A stretch of DNA of 64,000 nucleotides. Source: Primulina eburnea (Eukaryota; Streptophyta; Magnoliopsida; Lamiales; Gesneriaceae). The stretch spans positions 3,077,869 through 3,141,868 of the forward strand of contig NC_133109.1 in assembly GCF_022965805.1 (NCBI RefSeq), read 5' to 3'. This document shows, one piece after another, positions 1 through 12,077 of this stretch; the stretch's first letter is position 1, and every line of letters starts with the position of its first letter. The translations under genes and the position numbers were made by a program. The notes beneath the pieces are model-generated. The model did no database searches. It was given only the letters and a program-made list of their open reading frames with translations, and was not told the origin of the DNA.

Positions 1-10
1 TGAAGCAGTT

Positions 11-595
11 GTGGGTGAGGCATTAGTGACTAGGCGTATCATGAGTGCTCAAGTCAAAGAAGAGGAGACGAATCAGAGGGAAAACTTGTTCCATACTAGA
101 TGTTTTGTCAGTGGCAAAGTTCGCAACATTATTATAGATGGAGGAAGTTGTACCAATGTTGCTAGTCTTGAAATGGTGGAAAAATTGAGCTTGCCTACTT
201 TGAAACATCCCCAACCATATAGGCTACAGTGGTTGAATGACTGTGCCGAAGTGAAGGTGAACAAACAAGTTTTGGTTGCGTTTTCGATTGGGAAGTATAT
301 TGATGAGGTGTTGTGTGATGTGGTGCCAATGCATGCTTGTCATATTTTGTTAGGGAGACCATGGCAATATGATAGGCAAGTGACACATGATGGGTTTAGA
401 AATAAATATTCTTTTGTACTCAAGAAAGAACCCATTGTTTTACTTCCTTTGTCCCCAAAGCAAGTGATGGAGGACCAATTGAAAAAGAAGAAAAGAGATG
501 AGGCCGAAAGAAAGAGTGAATTAAAAAGTGAGATGGCCTTTGAAAAGAAAAATGAAATGGCTAAAAACAAAATTGATAAAAAAAAATTGAGATAG
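11..595 (+). pseudogene. CRM-like retropepsin (aspartic protease) region
   Basis: This is the protease domain that would process the Gag-Pol polyprotein of the retrotransposon. The active-site loop reads IIIDGGSCTNVAS, where plant Ty3 elements often have DSG or DGG, and the flap-distal motif ILLGRPWQYDR is present about 75 residues later. A lysine/glutamate-rich linker follows. The frame ends at TAG 593-595, just after a run of nine A's near 579-587. RT resumes at 657 in another frame, so an indel in the A-run is the likely break. The N-terminal part, including gag, is outside the window. Confidence 0.8.
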
Positions 596-656
596 CCATA
601 CAAAAGAAAATTGAGGAAAAGAAAATGAGGGGAAAGAGGCCAAAAAGAAAACATAT

Positions 657-1877
657 ATGGCCCAAAAGAGTGAGTTGAAGCAATTGATGCACACACATGA
701 ACCACTTGTGTTGATTTTTTATAAGGAGATCCTACTTAACACAAGTGATATAGCCGGGTCCCTTCCGAGCATTGTAATTTCACTTTTGCAGGAATTTGAA
801 GATGTATTTCCGGAGGAGCTACCTCAAGGATTACCACCATTGAGGGGGATCGAGCACCAAATTGATTTGGTACCCAGAAGTGTATTGCCAAATCGTCCAG
901 CTTACAGAAGCAATCCGGAGGAGACTAAGGAGCTACAACTACAGGTAAGTGAGTTGTTAGATAGGGGTTTTGTGCGTGAGTCCATGTCTCCTTGTGCTGT
1001 ACCTGTTTTATTAGTTCCTAAGAAAGATGGCTCATGGCGTATGTGTGTAGATTGTAGGGCAATCAATAATATAACCATCAAGTATAGGCATCCCATACCT
1101 AGACTAGATGATATGTTAGATGAATTGCATGGTGCTTGTATTTTTAGCAAGATTGACTTGAAAAGTGGTTATCACCAAATTAGAATGAGGGAAGGTGATG
1201 AGTGGAAAACGGCTTTTAAAACCAAGTACGGGTTATATGAGTGGATGGTCATGCCTTTTGGTTTAACTAACGCTCCTAGTACCTTTATGAGGTTGATGAA
1301 TCATGTCTTGCGTGCTTACATAGGGAAATTTGTTGTGGTTTATTTTGATGATATTCTTGTGTATAGCAAAGATTTAGAAGAACATGTTGAGCATTTAAGA
1401 CTTGTACTAATAACACTTAGGGATGAACATTTATATGCTAATCTTAAGAAATGTGATTTTAGTACAAGCAAACTTGTCTTTCTTGGTTTTGTGGTAAGTT
1501 CACAGGGGATACAAGTGGATGAGGACAAGGTAAGTGCTATTCGAGATTGGCCAACGCCTGCTAATGTTAGTCAAGTTCGAAGCTTTCATGGTCTTGCAAG
1601 CTTCTATAGGAGGTTTGTAAAATATTTTAGCACACTGGCGGCACCGATGATGGCGGTGATTAAGAAGAACGTTCCATTCCATTGGGGCGAAGAGCAAGAG
1701 AAGTCTTTTAATATTATTAAACAAAAGTTAATTAATGCGCCTTTACTTGTTTTGCATGATTTTTCTAATACTTTTGAAATTGAATGTGATGTTTCAGGTG
1801 TAGGTATTGGTGGTGTTTTGATGCAAGGAGGACGACCAGTGGCGTACTTTAGTGAGAAACTCATGGAGCAGCGCTGA
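657..1877 (+). pseudogene. CRM-like reverse transcriptase and start of RNase H
   Basis: This stretch copies the element's RNA into DNA in the parent family. RT motifs appear in order: [53 protein letters not shown] and the catalytic [11 protein letters not shown] near 1336-1368. The connection region continues into RNase H ([20 protein letters not shown]). The frame ends at TGA 1875-1877 because one base, probably an A after CTC near 1862, has been lost; in the +1 frame the expected RNase H reading ([13 protein letters not shown]) continues at once into the next entry. The RT active site itself is intact. Confidence 0.9.
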
Positions 1878-3694
1878 ACTATCCAACGTATGACAAGGAG
1901 TTGTACGCGCTTGTGAGGACCTTGGAGGTGTGGCAACACTACTTGAGGCCTAAAGAGTTTGTGATTCACACGGATCATGAGTCTCTTAAGCACCTTAAGG
2001 GGCAACAGAAGTTGAACAAGCGGCATGCTAAGTGGGTGGCATTCATAGGTACATTTCCCTACATAATCAAATACAAACAAGGTAAGGATAATGTAGTGGC
2101 TGACGCACTATCACGGAGGTACGTATTAATCTCTACCTTGGATTCGAAAATCTTGGGATTTGAACATATGAAAGAGTTGTATTTGTTGGATGAGGATTTT
2201 AAGGAGATATTTGAAACATGTATGCATGGTCCACATGATAAATTTTGTTTTCATAATGGGTTTTTATTTAGAGAAGATAGATTGTGCATTCCTAAGTCAT
2301 CAATTCGTGAATTACTTGTGAGGGAGGCACATGGTGGAGGTTTAATGGGGCATTTTGGTGTGGCTAAAACTTTGAGTTGTTTGGATGAGCATTTTTATTG
2401 GCCACATATGAAACGTGATGTGGAACGTGTTTGTGAAAAATGCATTACTTGTAGACAAGCTAAGTCTAGAACACAACCACATGGATTGTATACACCACTT
2501 CCTGTTCCTAGTGAACCTTGGGTTGATATCTCTATGGACTTTGTTTTGGGGTTGCCTAGGACTAAGAAGGGGAGGGATTCAATATTTGTTGTTATTGATA
2601 GATTCTCTAAGATGACACATTTTATTGCTTGTCACAAAACTGATGATGCATCCAACATTGCAGATTTGTTCTTTAAAGAAGTCGTTAGGTTGCATGGTAT
2701 GCCTAGGACTATTGTGTCTGATCGTGATGTTAAATTCTTGAGTTACTTTTGGAAAACCTTGTGGGCTAAACTTGGAACGAAACTGATGTTTTCTACTACA
2801 TGTCATCCTCAAACGGATGGACAAACTAAAGTTGTTAATCGAACTTTAGGAACACTTTTGCGAGCTATCATTAAGAAGAACTTAAAGAATTGGGAAAATT
2901 GTTTACCATTTGTTGAGTTTGCTTATAATCGTTGCGTGCATTCTACTACAAATTATTCTCCATTTGAAATTGTATATGGTTTTAATCCTTTGACTCCGTT
3001 GGATTTGATGTCTTTACCTGTGAGTGAAAGGTTGAAAATGGATGGCAAGAAGAAAGCTGAATTCGTTAGAAGTTTGCATGAGAAGGTCAAGGATAATATC
3101 GAGAAGAAGAATTTACAATACACGAAGCAAGCCAACAAGGGAAGGAAAAAGATGGTTTTTGAAAAGGGAGATTGGGTTTGGTTGCACTTAAGGAAGGAAA
3201 GATTTCCAGAAAAACGACGTTCGAAGCTCCTACCTAGGGGTGATGGACAATTTCAAGTGCTTGAAAAGATTAACGACAATGCCTACAAATTAGACCTACC
3301 AGGTGAGTACAATGTCAGTTCTACTTTTAATGTTAGTGATCTTTCGTTGTTTGATGTAGGAGATGATCAAGATTTGAGGACAAATCCTTTTCAAGAAGGA
3401 GAGAATGATGCAAACATGGTTGATCAAGCGCCAAAGAAAGCATGGGAGTCGTTGGAGTTGCCTGAAGGACCTATAACGAGGGGAAGAAGCAAGAAGTTTA
3501 AAGATGCACTTCAAGGACTCATGATGAGCTATCAAGGAAGTCCTACAAGTTTGATGTCTAAATTAGAGGAGGTTGGGAACCATGGAAATAATATTGTAGG
3601 TCTTTGGAATGTTATTCAAGTGCAATTTCCGAAGGTCCAGTGCACCCGCGCTAAAATAGAGACCGCACCCGTGGTCCAATTGCCGAAGGTCTAG
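1862..3694 (+). pseudogene. CRM-like RNase H end and integrase
   Basis: RNase H finishes with [10 protein letters not shown] and [11 protein letters not shown]. Integrase follows. Its zinc-binding HHCC module lies in [10 protein letters not shown]...[11 protein letters not shown]. Its DDE core shows [11 protein letters not shown] and [10 protein letters not shown], but the third catalytic residue is replaced: [10 protein letters not shown] has K where the family has E. The C-terminal region has the [14 protein letters not shown] and [15 protein letters not shown] motifs and no canonical chromodomain, as in CRM-type elements. The stop is TAG 3692-3694, running into the GC-rich repeat. The first in-frame ATG is at 1901, but the true reading is continuous with the RT upstream across the frameshift. 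Confidence 0.88.
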
Positions 3695-3885
3695 CGCACC
3701 CGCACTAAAAAAAAGGGCCGCACCCGCGGTCATGGAAAAAAAATTTTATTTTTTTATTTCGAAGCCTGACCGCACCCGCGGTCCAGTCTGCAGCGCACCC
3801 GCGGTCATGAAAAAAAAAATTTATTTTTTTCGAAGCCTGACCGCACCCGCGGTCCAGTCTGCAGCGCACCCGCGGTCTTTTTCCG
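3640..3885 (+). repeat. GC-rich hairpin minisatellite in CRM-like LTR/UTR
   Basis: The motif GACCGCACCCGCGGTC occurs several times. It folds as a 6-bp stem (GACCGC/GCGGTC) with loop ACCC. A unit of about 70 bp (hairpin, CAGTCTGCAGC, second hairpin, A/T-rich spacer with TTTTTTCGAAGCC) is repeated roughly 2.5 times at 3715-3880, with degenerate copies from 3640. It overlaps the end of the polyprotein frame. Confidence 0.85.
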
Positions 3886-4322
3886 TGTAGAATTTGTTCA
3901 CAATTTTCTATATGACTTTTTGGCACTACTTTTCATGTATTGATTATTATATATTCAATGTAAAGACTATGAACGAAATTCATTGAATGATATATCAAAG
4001 TTCTTGAGTTTTCTCTCAAATTTGCAAGGCTTGTGTCTTGTCTTTATCAAAATCAAACTTATCGAAGATTGCATCTTTGTGGCGTTTGTCGATTGTTCTT
4101 CGCACGGATTGTCAAAACAAGTTCTTTGAAGGTTCGTTTGAAATTCAATTGTTTTATCGTTGATATTTGTTGCTAAGTTATAATCGCTAAGAGGTGAATA
4201 TCACAAAATCGTTACTTGTTTCAAAAGATCGGGACAAAATAATCGTTCCTTGTTTGTTATTGAATTGAGGGTGCGATTTCTATATTCGTGCTTGCCTTTC
4301 ATTCGTACGAGGATTCGTATCA
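3700..4322 (+). repeat. Probable 3' LTR of the CRM-like element
   Basis: The LTR start is not resolved: no clear purine-rich tract and TG pair is visible, and in CRM elements the LTR can overlap the end of pol. The right end TATCA at 4322 is firm, because the next bases match family R DNA at 10016 onward. The segment contains the hairpin minisatellite and an R/U5-like stretch. The other LTR is outside the window, so no age can be given. Confidence 0.6.
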
Positions 4323-5940
4323 GTATAGTTTTGACATACGTACGAGCCGATGCTTTGAAGTCGAAAATTCGCCGCTCACCTATGGGTATAGATATCATAT
4401 GTGATATGATGAATTAATAGTATAAAGAATGTCTAGCAAGAGTAAGACATGTGTGTTATGAAAAGATGTTTTCTTAGTTGCACATACGATATCACTATAA
4501 TTAATAAACGATACATCAAATAGTTATCCAATTCATATGCAACTCTCAATATTCCAATGGTTGCATATTTGATCGGAATCTATGTGTTCAAGAGACTATA
4601 TTGTACGTTAACCATAGCTTATTGGTTTTTGCATGCACTATCAGTGATACATAAGAGATCACGAGGTGATGCTACTAGACGCTTTAACTATGATCTGATG
4701 AGTGTCATCAGACTTGAGTTCTGACATTCTTGTGATCAAAAGATTGATGCACAAAATGAGGCTAATTAGAGCAAGTTCGCATAAGAAAAAACTATTGTTT
4801 CGAATCACATGAGTTGTGAACACACAGCTAGATGTATCTCTTAACCATAGAGGATCACACAAGTATAAAATTATGTTTTCTTATTGATATAATCAAATTC
4901 AAGTAGCTGAAATTGATGATTTATTTTGATAGATATCAAAGATATAGCTTATAAATAAATGTGTTTATAAGTATATTCCATATTTATAATTTATGGAAGT
5001 TAGTTTGCGAGGAGAGTGCAATGGAATAATTCAGTTAAGGAGTTCTAAAATAGACAGCAGCAAAAAATGAATTTGTGACAAATTTTGATCTTCGAAATTT
5101 TACTTGGTATCGTAATAACGAGATTTTTATTTTCATCACAGCGATGATATTTTATCCTAAATCGGGATTATGATGATGTCATAATTATTTAATTGTAAAT
5201 TTATAATATACTAATTAAATATTAATTAGTAGTTTTAACTAGTAGGTCAGATTCCCAATAAATATTCTCGAAACATTAATATTTAATAATGTTTATTTAA
5301 TTATATCATGTACTGTCAAAAATTGAAAATAGTACGTGGGAGATTTGACAAGAAAGGAACACTCAACCAAGAAGTGTTCTAAAAGGATTGAGGTTCAAGT
5401 TGAGAGGTAATAAATATGCGTAATTAAAAGGTGATAAACACACAACACAATCAAGATCACAAGAAAATCTAGTTTTGATTACCTCTTTTCTCTCTCTCTC
5501 TCTCTCCTCAAGTGCTCGACCACAATCTTTGTGAAGGGAAGCACACGGTCGATCACTACCATCAACCACCGCGAGCCGTCGTTGTCCCGCCATGACACCA
5601 TTGCACCGCAAATTACGTATTCCACGATTGATCTCAACGCAAAACTTATTCTACTTTTCTAGTGCAATCTAGACGAGGAATTTAACTTTCAATCATAGAC
5701 TTGATTCGGAGTTTGAAGACAGGCGAATCCATTAGATCAATGGTGGGGATTTACAAAAAAATCTATTACCGCCTAAACACCAGGATAGTTAGAGCTGGAC
5801 GTTAAAAGCTAAATGTAAATATTTTAACATCATATTGTTGGGATTTGAATCATGCAATCCCCAAGAACATTTTGATTGTCGAAGCTTAAAATTTTTAAAC
5901 ATCTGCTATATCTTGGGTGCGAGAAAACGATACTCGAACA
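4323..5940 (+). repeat. LTR family R, copy A (5' part removed by CRM-like insertion)
   Basis: This aligns along its length with 10016-11641, with scattered substitutions and small indels. It ends in TACTCGAACA, the counterpart of TACTCTAACA at 11632-11641, which is the inverse of the family's start TGTTAGAGTA. The TG...CA ends with a 10-bp inverted repeat identify an LTR of unknown lineage, about 2.1 kb when complete. A CT-microsatellite lies near 5480-5506. No long coding frame is present. Confidence 0.7.
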
Positions 5941-6543
5941 GTGCTTTCAGATACTAGGTTCTCATTTGTATGATTCATATTGTTTATCAATTGAATCATG
6001 TTAAATTATTTTATTCTAACCAATTAACAAATTTCAGAAATCGCATGCCATCAAAATCAGATTTTGGAATAAAAAAATATTTTTTTTATGGGCAGGGCTG
6101 TTTGCAAAGCTCGTCCGCGCTGCAACCTGGAGAGTTTGGGCAACAGGTGGCGCAAAGCACCTGTTGCCCAAGATTGTCACGGGCAATCTCTAGCCCACGG
6201 GCCCGTAAATATTTTTGGGTCACAGTGTGATTTTCTAATTTTTGAAAAGAATCATGGGTTAAATTAGGAATATCGATTCGAGTGGTCGAGTCGTTTCGAG
6301 TTGGGTTGAGGAAAGGGTATTAAAAAATTCTCAACCAGAACTCGAAACAACCGACAAACTGCCAACCCGATTTGATGTTTAACATTATTATTTTATTATT
6401 TAACAAAATAATAAAATAAAATTATAAAAATTCAAAACATATAAATGTATAATTATAATCAAAATATTTTAATTTAAACACATGATAATAAATTTTTTAT
6501 CTAAATATGATATATATGTTTTGTGTGTTTAAATATTTAAATT
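5941..6543 (+). other. Family R leader (copy A) with 11-bp hairpin, then A/T-rich filler
   Basis: Bases 5941-6357 match 11642-12072, directly after the LTR end in both copies, so they look like the element's internal leader. A perfect hairpin lies at 6138-6148 and 6159-6169 (GGGCAACAGGT, loop GGCGCAAAGC, then the inverse). Bases 6358-6543 are A/T-rich and absent from copy B. No coding frame is supported. Confidence 0.6.
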
Positions 6544-7243
6544 TGAAACGTCTACTACTCGTTTTCTTTAAAAAATACTAGAATTTTTTTTCATATCATT
6601 CTTACAAAGCTTCGGCCGAACACTATGCATATGTATATATATTTTTGACGTTATTTAAAAATAAACCGAACAACTAATTATTTGAAAATCCAAAAACAAC
6701 ATTCAAAACATGAAATCGTAAATCGTCAACCATACCTAAAACTAGTATATTTCAAAATAAGCATAAACATCTTACTATCTCAAAATCACTCAAAAGCATA
6801 AAAGTCATAAACGTCTTAAAATCCTTAAAGTAGCTAAAATCATAAACTTAATTTTTGCGGAAAACAAGCGACGGTCCTCGGGTTGTGTGCACCTTCAGTC
6901 CAGCTAGTTCAACCATCAAATCCTCCATCAATATCATGATCACCTGCATCGATCACACCTAGTGAGTTTATTGACTCAGCAAACCTTAATCATGATAACA
7001 AGTAATACATATACATTCACAAGCAACAGTGAAAATACTTTTAAAAAAATAGCTTTAAGAGAACATACATAAACTTCAACATTTTCCTTTCATCATATAC
7101 TTTTTTCTTTTCAACATATACGCATATATTTCCCTTTTTATTGAATTCAGATTCTCAATTGTGACTTTCGAATTAGCTGTAGATCGATGGATCCATCTAC
7201 ATATAATCACAGTACCGAGCGGCGGGGACATCAGCGACCCTCT
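6544..7243 (-). mobile_element. Tekay-type LTR fragment, reversed
   Basis: TGAAACGTCTACTA at 6544 is the inverse of the Tekay LTR end. The segment then follows the reversed LTR order seen at 22657 onward: GGTCCTCGGG, CTAGTGAGT, the palindrome GATGGATCCATC (7186-7197) and GGCGGGGACATCAGCGAC. It is cut at 7243, where family R copy C begins. It has no protein-coding content. Confidence 0.75.
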
Positions 7244-7433
7244 TGTTAGAGTAGGTGCCCGTCGAGCCAAGTGTTGGCCGAGTGTTCACAATGAAACTCT
7301 ATGTATAAACAATCTTTATTTTAATAATATTTGAAATTATTGTTTTGGAAGTTCTTTATCTGTATACCCATGCTAGTTGCATAGCTAAAGTCCTTGAATA
7401 TATAAATAGTAGAAAGAATATGAGATGCTCATT

Positions 7434-8847
7434 TGATGAGTGTTGCGTGTTTTCTTAAATGCTCGCAAGCGCACGATGTCAAGTTATAGTAAAATGTAAT
7501 TTTGAGTGCAAGTGTCGATCCCACGAGGAGTGTGTACAAAAATATACCAATGCTTGTAATTAAAATAGTCCAAACTTTATCTAGAAAATTCGTAAGAAAA
7601 TTGGTTTGTTAAAAACAGTTAAATTGCGAATGAACAATAAATCGAATTACTGAATGGAGAAATATCAGTGATAGAAAATATCTAGAGGAATGATTTCACT
7701 AAGTTTCTACGATTATTATTCCTAGTAGCATTTAAATTCTTGAATTCATATTATTTAATGGCCAAGAACACTTACGTATTTTATTCACCCTTTCCCAAGT
7801 GACGATTAAATGTATCAATCAAACTTCGATTCAATTATTCCTAATACAAAACTAAGTTTAATTGATAAGTGCAATTAATGTTCTTACCTAAGCCTCGCAA
7901 AAGTTATACGCCTTCTGAACGATATAAACATTCCACGATGTGTCGCTAGTGATCTATAATCCTAATCCCTCTCCCGAGTTGTAGAATTAATCACAACATA
8001 CAATTTATGGCCAGTAAATTGCAATGAAATAAGAGTAGAGAACACAATTAAATAAAACGGAATCCAATCATAAAAATATCCACGTCAAATCATTGTATAG
8101 ACAAAGCTACGTCAACCTCTAGAATGGAAGTTTAGTTCATCACGAAATTCAAGAGAAAACAAGACATGTTTGTGATTCTACACATCGCTACGCAATAAAA
8201 TAAAGAAACAAATGAAAAGATAACAAATCTGAAGTGTCGTCTCTATCCCCAGATCCGTCGTTCTTCGTAATTGTGGCTGTTCTTCACACTCTGAATCTTC
8301 GTCCTGTATATGTGCTCCGTTTCTCGCTTCTTTTCTCGTCCCAAGATGGTGTATTTTCGTCTCTTTTCTCTCCACGGCGGCTAACCCCTCATCTGACCTA
8401 GCGGCGCGAATTTTATAACTTTCTGGGACTCCGTGCGCACGGTGGCGCGAGAAGACGTGAGGTGGCGCGCAAGCTGCCGCTCGTTTGGCCCGTGCATGTG
8501 TGCGCGCAGTCGCGCATGAAGTCGCGCAGCCGCGCGTAAGCGTCTGGTCAATTGCTTGTATGGGCGCGCGCCTGCGCGTGATGTGGCGCGGCCGCGCACG
8601 CCTCTCGGGTCTTCCAGTTGTATCTGTGCGTGCGGCTGCGCGTGATCTCGCGCAGCTGCGCGCGAGGTTCTGTCCGTGTGTGTTGATTGTGCACTTGTTT
8701 TCTTGGCTCACTTGGCTTCGTGTCCGCTGTTTTCTCCATTCCTATTACGACAATCAAAACAAACCAAAAAACGCATAATTCTGTTCGAAACAAGCATAAT
8801 TCAAAATGGAATTTAATATAAATTAAGTGCAAATCTTGCACTTATCA
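7434..8847 (+). mobile_element. LTR-like 1.4 kb insertion in family R copy C
   Basis: The insert begins TGATGAGTGTTG and ends GCACTTATCA, giving imperfect inverted TG...CA termini, and it interrupts homology between copy C and copy B. Near its start it has CTCGCAAGCGCACGA and GTCGATCCCACGAGG, phrases I associate with plant LTR-retrotransposon ends. No convincing target-site duplication is visible and there is no protein domain, so a solo LTR or non-autonomous element is the best guess. Confidence 0.45.
8395..8675 (+). repeat. GC-rich CGCG hairpin cluster
   Basis: This is a sharply GC-rich island in A/T-rich DNA. It is built from repeats of GTCGCGCA, GCCGCGCG and near-palindromes such as CTCGCGCAGCTGCGCGCGAG at about 8647-8666. 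Arg/Ala-rich open frames on both strands are side-effects of base composition. Confidence 0.7.
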
Positions 8848-9120
8848 ATGAGTATCATGAAACTCATATTTGGAATACTGTATATTCTAAACTGTTTCTA
8901 GTCGAATCAGCCGCCGCTAAGAAGGATATAGGCCGCTCGAGTTTGAGACTAGTATCTGCGATGTGAGTACCATGTTTCATTGGTAGGGGACATTGTGATG
9001 TCCAAACATGCATATAGATGCTCCTGGTATAGTGCACTGAATAACCCTCCATAAAGGACTTTCCAAGTGGTTCTCACTTATCGAGTGAAAACGTCCTAGT
9101 TTATGGTTGTACTTAAGAAG

Positions 9121-9494
9121 AAGGAAGAGCGTTGACTGAAAACAGTAGGTGGACACGGTAATCAATCTCTACTGTAAAATCTATCTCCAGTTATTCTCTA
9201 CTATGCTGTAATAAAATTAAATCTATATGGAATTCTTATAATAGTTAAGAGATTAATAGCAACTTAGCAAATAATAATATAGTTAAGAGATTAATAAGAA
9301 CCTAATAAATTTAGACATAAGTTACTTTTAAATGGATGACAGGATGAGTCTACAAATGTTATTGGTTATAGAAATTTAAAATTTACTGTTGAAATTTATT
9401 AAAGATAATTCATGAATAACAAGCTTCTCAATTTTTTTTTTATTATGTTACCTCTATTTACATCTCATGCGTATGATATAGAAATACAACAATT
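9121..9494. other. Non-coding A/T-rich spacer
   Basis: There is no coding frame or recognised element. A short direct repeat containing ATAGTTAAGAGATTAATA occurs near 9240 and 9280. Confidence 0.5.
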
Positions 9495-11641
9495 TGTTAG
9501 AGTAAGTGTCCGAAAAATCAACTTGAGTTTTGTGATTTATTGACTCTTATTTAAAAACAATCTTTATTTAAATAATATTTTAAGTTTTAATCCAATTATG
9601 ACATTAAATTTATCAGTATACGCATGTAACCTGTATATATAAAGTCCTTGAATATACTACAACACCATGAGGTCACAAGTAACCTTGATCATGAAATTCA
9701 TTAGATGCGTACTGTATATTTAAAACTTGTTCATAGTCGATTCAGCTGCCTAAAATAAGGATAAAAGTCGCTCGAGCTCGAGACTAACATATGTGATGTT
9801 AACGACACATTTGGGTCATCATATGATTATTGTACTGAAAAATCATCCCTTGAACTTTCTAAATGTTTATCACTTATTGATCGAGTTGATTATTTTACAG
9901 TTATAGTTATACACCATTAGTCTTTTGACCCGAGACAACATAGATGTTCTACATACTAGAGCTGCAATTTGATTCGTTTACCAACTCCACGAGGGTCATA
10001 AGGTGACGAGGTTGGGTATAGTTCCAACATACGTAAGAGCCGATGCTTTGAAGTCTGATATTCACCGCTCAACTATGGATATGGATATCATATGTGATAT
10101 GATCAGTTAATAGTATAAGGAATTCCTGGCAAGAGTAAGACACGTGTGTTATGAAAAGGTGTTTTCTTAGTTGCACATACGATATCACTATGATTACTCA
10201 ACGATAAATCAAATAGTTATCCAATTCATATGCAACTCTCGATATACCAATGGTTGTAGATTTGATCGTAATATATGTGTTGAAGGGATCATATTATGCG
10301 TTAACCATAGCTTATTGGTTTTTCCAGGCACTATCAGTGATACATAAGAGATCACTAGGTGATGCTACTAGACGTTTTTACCATGATCAGATGAGTGTCA
10401 TCATAATTTAGTTCTGACATTCTTGTGATCAATGGGTTGATGCACAGAATGAAGCTAATTAGAACAAGTCCGTATAAGCAAAAAAATGTTGTTTCGAATC
10501 ACATAAGTTGTGAACACACAGTTATATGTATCATTTAACCATAGAGGGTCACACAAGTATAAAATTATGTGTTCTCATTGATATAATCAAATTTAAATAG
10601 TTGAAATTGATAATTTATTTTGATGGATATCAAACATATAGCTTATAAATGTGTTTATAAGTATATTCCATATTTATAATTTGTGGAAGTTTGACTGTTA
10701 GTTTGCGAGGAGAGTGCAATGACATAATTTAGTGAAGGAGTTCTAAAATAGACAACATTCAAAAAAATAAATTTGTGAAAAATTTTGATGATCGAAATTT
10801 TACTCGCTATCGTAATAACGAGATTTTACATTCATCACAGTGACGATACTTTATTCTAAAACAGGATTATGATAATGTCACAATTATTTAATTATTAAAT
10901 TTATAATATACTAATTAAATATTAATTAGTAGTTTTAACTACTAGGTCATATTCCCAATAAATATTCTCGAAACATCTCGAATTAATATTTAATAATATT
11001 TATTTAATTATATCATGTATTGTCAAAATTTGAAAATAATACATCGGAGATTTGACAAGAAAGAAACATTCAACCATGAAGTGTTCTAGAAGGATTGAGA
11101 TTCAATAGTTGAGAGATAATAAATATGTGTAATAAAAGTTGATAACCACACGACAAATCAAGATCACAAGAAATTCTAATCTTGATTACCTCTTTTCTCT
11201 CTCTCTCCTCAAGTGCTCGACCACAATCTTTGTGAAGGGAAGCACACGGCCGATCACTATCATCCACCGCCACGAGCTGTCGTGGTCTCGCCTTGACACC
11301 GTCACACCTCAAACTATGTCTTCCGATAATAGATCTCAATGCAAAACTTAGTCTATTTTTCTAGTGCGATCTAGACGAGGAACGTAGCTTTCGATCATGG
11401 ACTTGATTCGGAGTTTGAAGATAGGCGAATCCATTAGATCGATGGTGAGGATTTCAAGAAAATCTATTACCGTCTAAACATTGGGATAGTTAGAGCTAGA
11501 CGTTAAAAGCTAAATTTCAATCTTTTAACATCATATTGTTGGGATTTGAATCATGCAATCCCCAAGAACATTTTGATCGTCGAAGCTTAAAATTTTTAAA
11601 CTTCTGTTATAACTTGGGTACGAGAAAACGGTACTCTAACA
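9495..11641 (+). repeat. LTR family R, copy B, complete (2147 bp)
   Basis: It begins TGTTAGAGTA at 9495 and ends TACTCTAACA at 11641, a perfect 10-bp inverted terminal repeat with TG...CA ends. The 5-bp flanks (CAATT and GTAGT) do not match, so it is not a simple solo LTR; it is followed by the same leader as copy A. I cannot name the lineage because no coding domain is attached. Confidence 0.65.
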
Positions 11642-12077
11642 GTAGTTTCAGATACTAGGTTCACATTTGTATGATTCATATTGTTTATCATTTGAATCAT
11701 GTTAAATTATTTTATTCTAACCAATTAACAAATTTCAGAAATCGCAAACCATCAAAATCAGATTTTGGAAAAAAAAATATTTTTTTATGGCGGGGATTTT
11801 TTTTTTATATGGGCAGGGCTGTTTGCAAAGCCCTGTCCGCACTGCAACCTGGAGAGTTTGGGCAACAGGTGGCGCAAAGCACCTGCTGCCCAAGATTGCG
11901 GCCCGGAAATATTTTTGGGTCAGAATGTGATTTTCTAATTTTTGAAAAAATCATGGGTTAAATTAGGAATATCGATTCGAGGAATATCGATTCGAGTGGG
12001 TCGAGTCGTTTCGAGTTGGGTTGAGGAAAGGGTATTAAAAAATTCTCAACCAGAACTCGAAACAACCCGACAACTCT
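11642..12077 (+). other. Family R leader (copy B) with paired hairpins
   Basis: The leader contains a hairpin CAGGGCT...AGCCCTG near 11816-11836 and a second at 11860-11870 / 11881-11891 (GGGCAACAGGT with ACCTGCTGCCC, one G-T type mismatch). The second hairpin is shared with copy A. Homology with copy A ends at about 12072. Confidence 0.6.

Larger units (their letters stand above)
1..4322 (+). mobile_element. CRM-like Ty3/gypsy chromovirus, 3' part, decayed
   Basis: The protease, reverse transcriptase, RNase H and integrase order followed by an LTR-like tail is that of a Ty3/gypsy element whose gag and 5' LTR lie left of the window. Phrases such as [14 protein letters not shown] and the RNase H phrase [15 protein letters not shown] match the CRM branch of chromoviruses as I remember it; Galadriel is the alternative. 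The right end is placed at 4322 (TATCA) because the next bases, GTATAGTT, resume a sequence found uninterrupted at 10016. The element is therefore inserted in a copy of LTR family R. Two frameshifts and a changed integrase residue show it is inactive. Confidence 0.85.
7244..9120 (+). repeat. LTR family R, copy C, partial and split by an insertion
   Basis: The start TGTTAGAGTAGGTGCCCG resembles copy B at 9495. Homology runs to 7433 and resumes at 8848 (compare CCTTGAATATA and the stretch with CGCTCGAG, GAGACTA and GTGATGT). It fades near 9120. The right end of the LTR is missing. Confidence 0.6.

Noticed and set aside
5363..5611. Similar frames at 5363-5611 and 11070-11339 (minus strand) suggesting a gene
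   Set aside because: They are present only because the two LTR copies are homologous; frames are broken by indels between copies and lack a domain.
8178..8778. Overlapping Arg/Ala-rich open frames on both strands
   Set aside because: They lie in a GC-rich repeat, overlap on opposite strands and have no domain. Composition explains their length.
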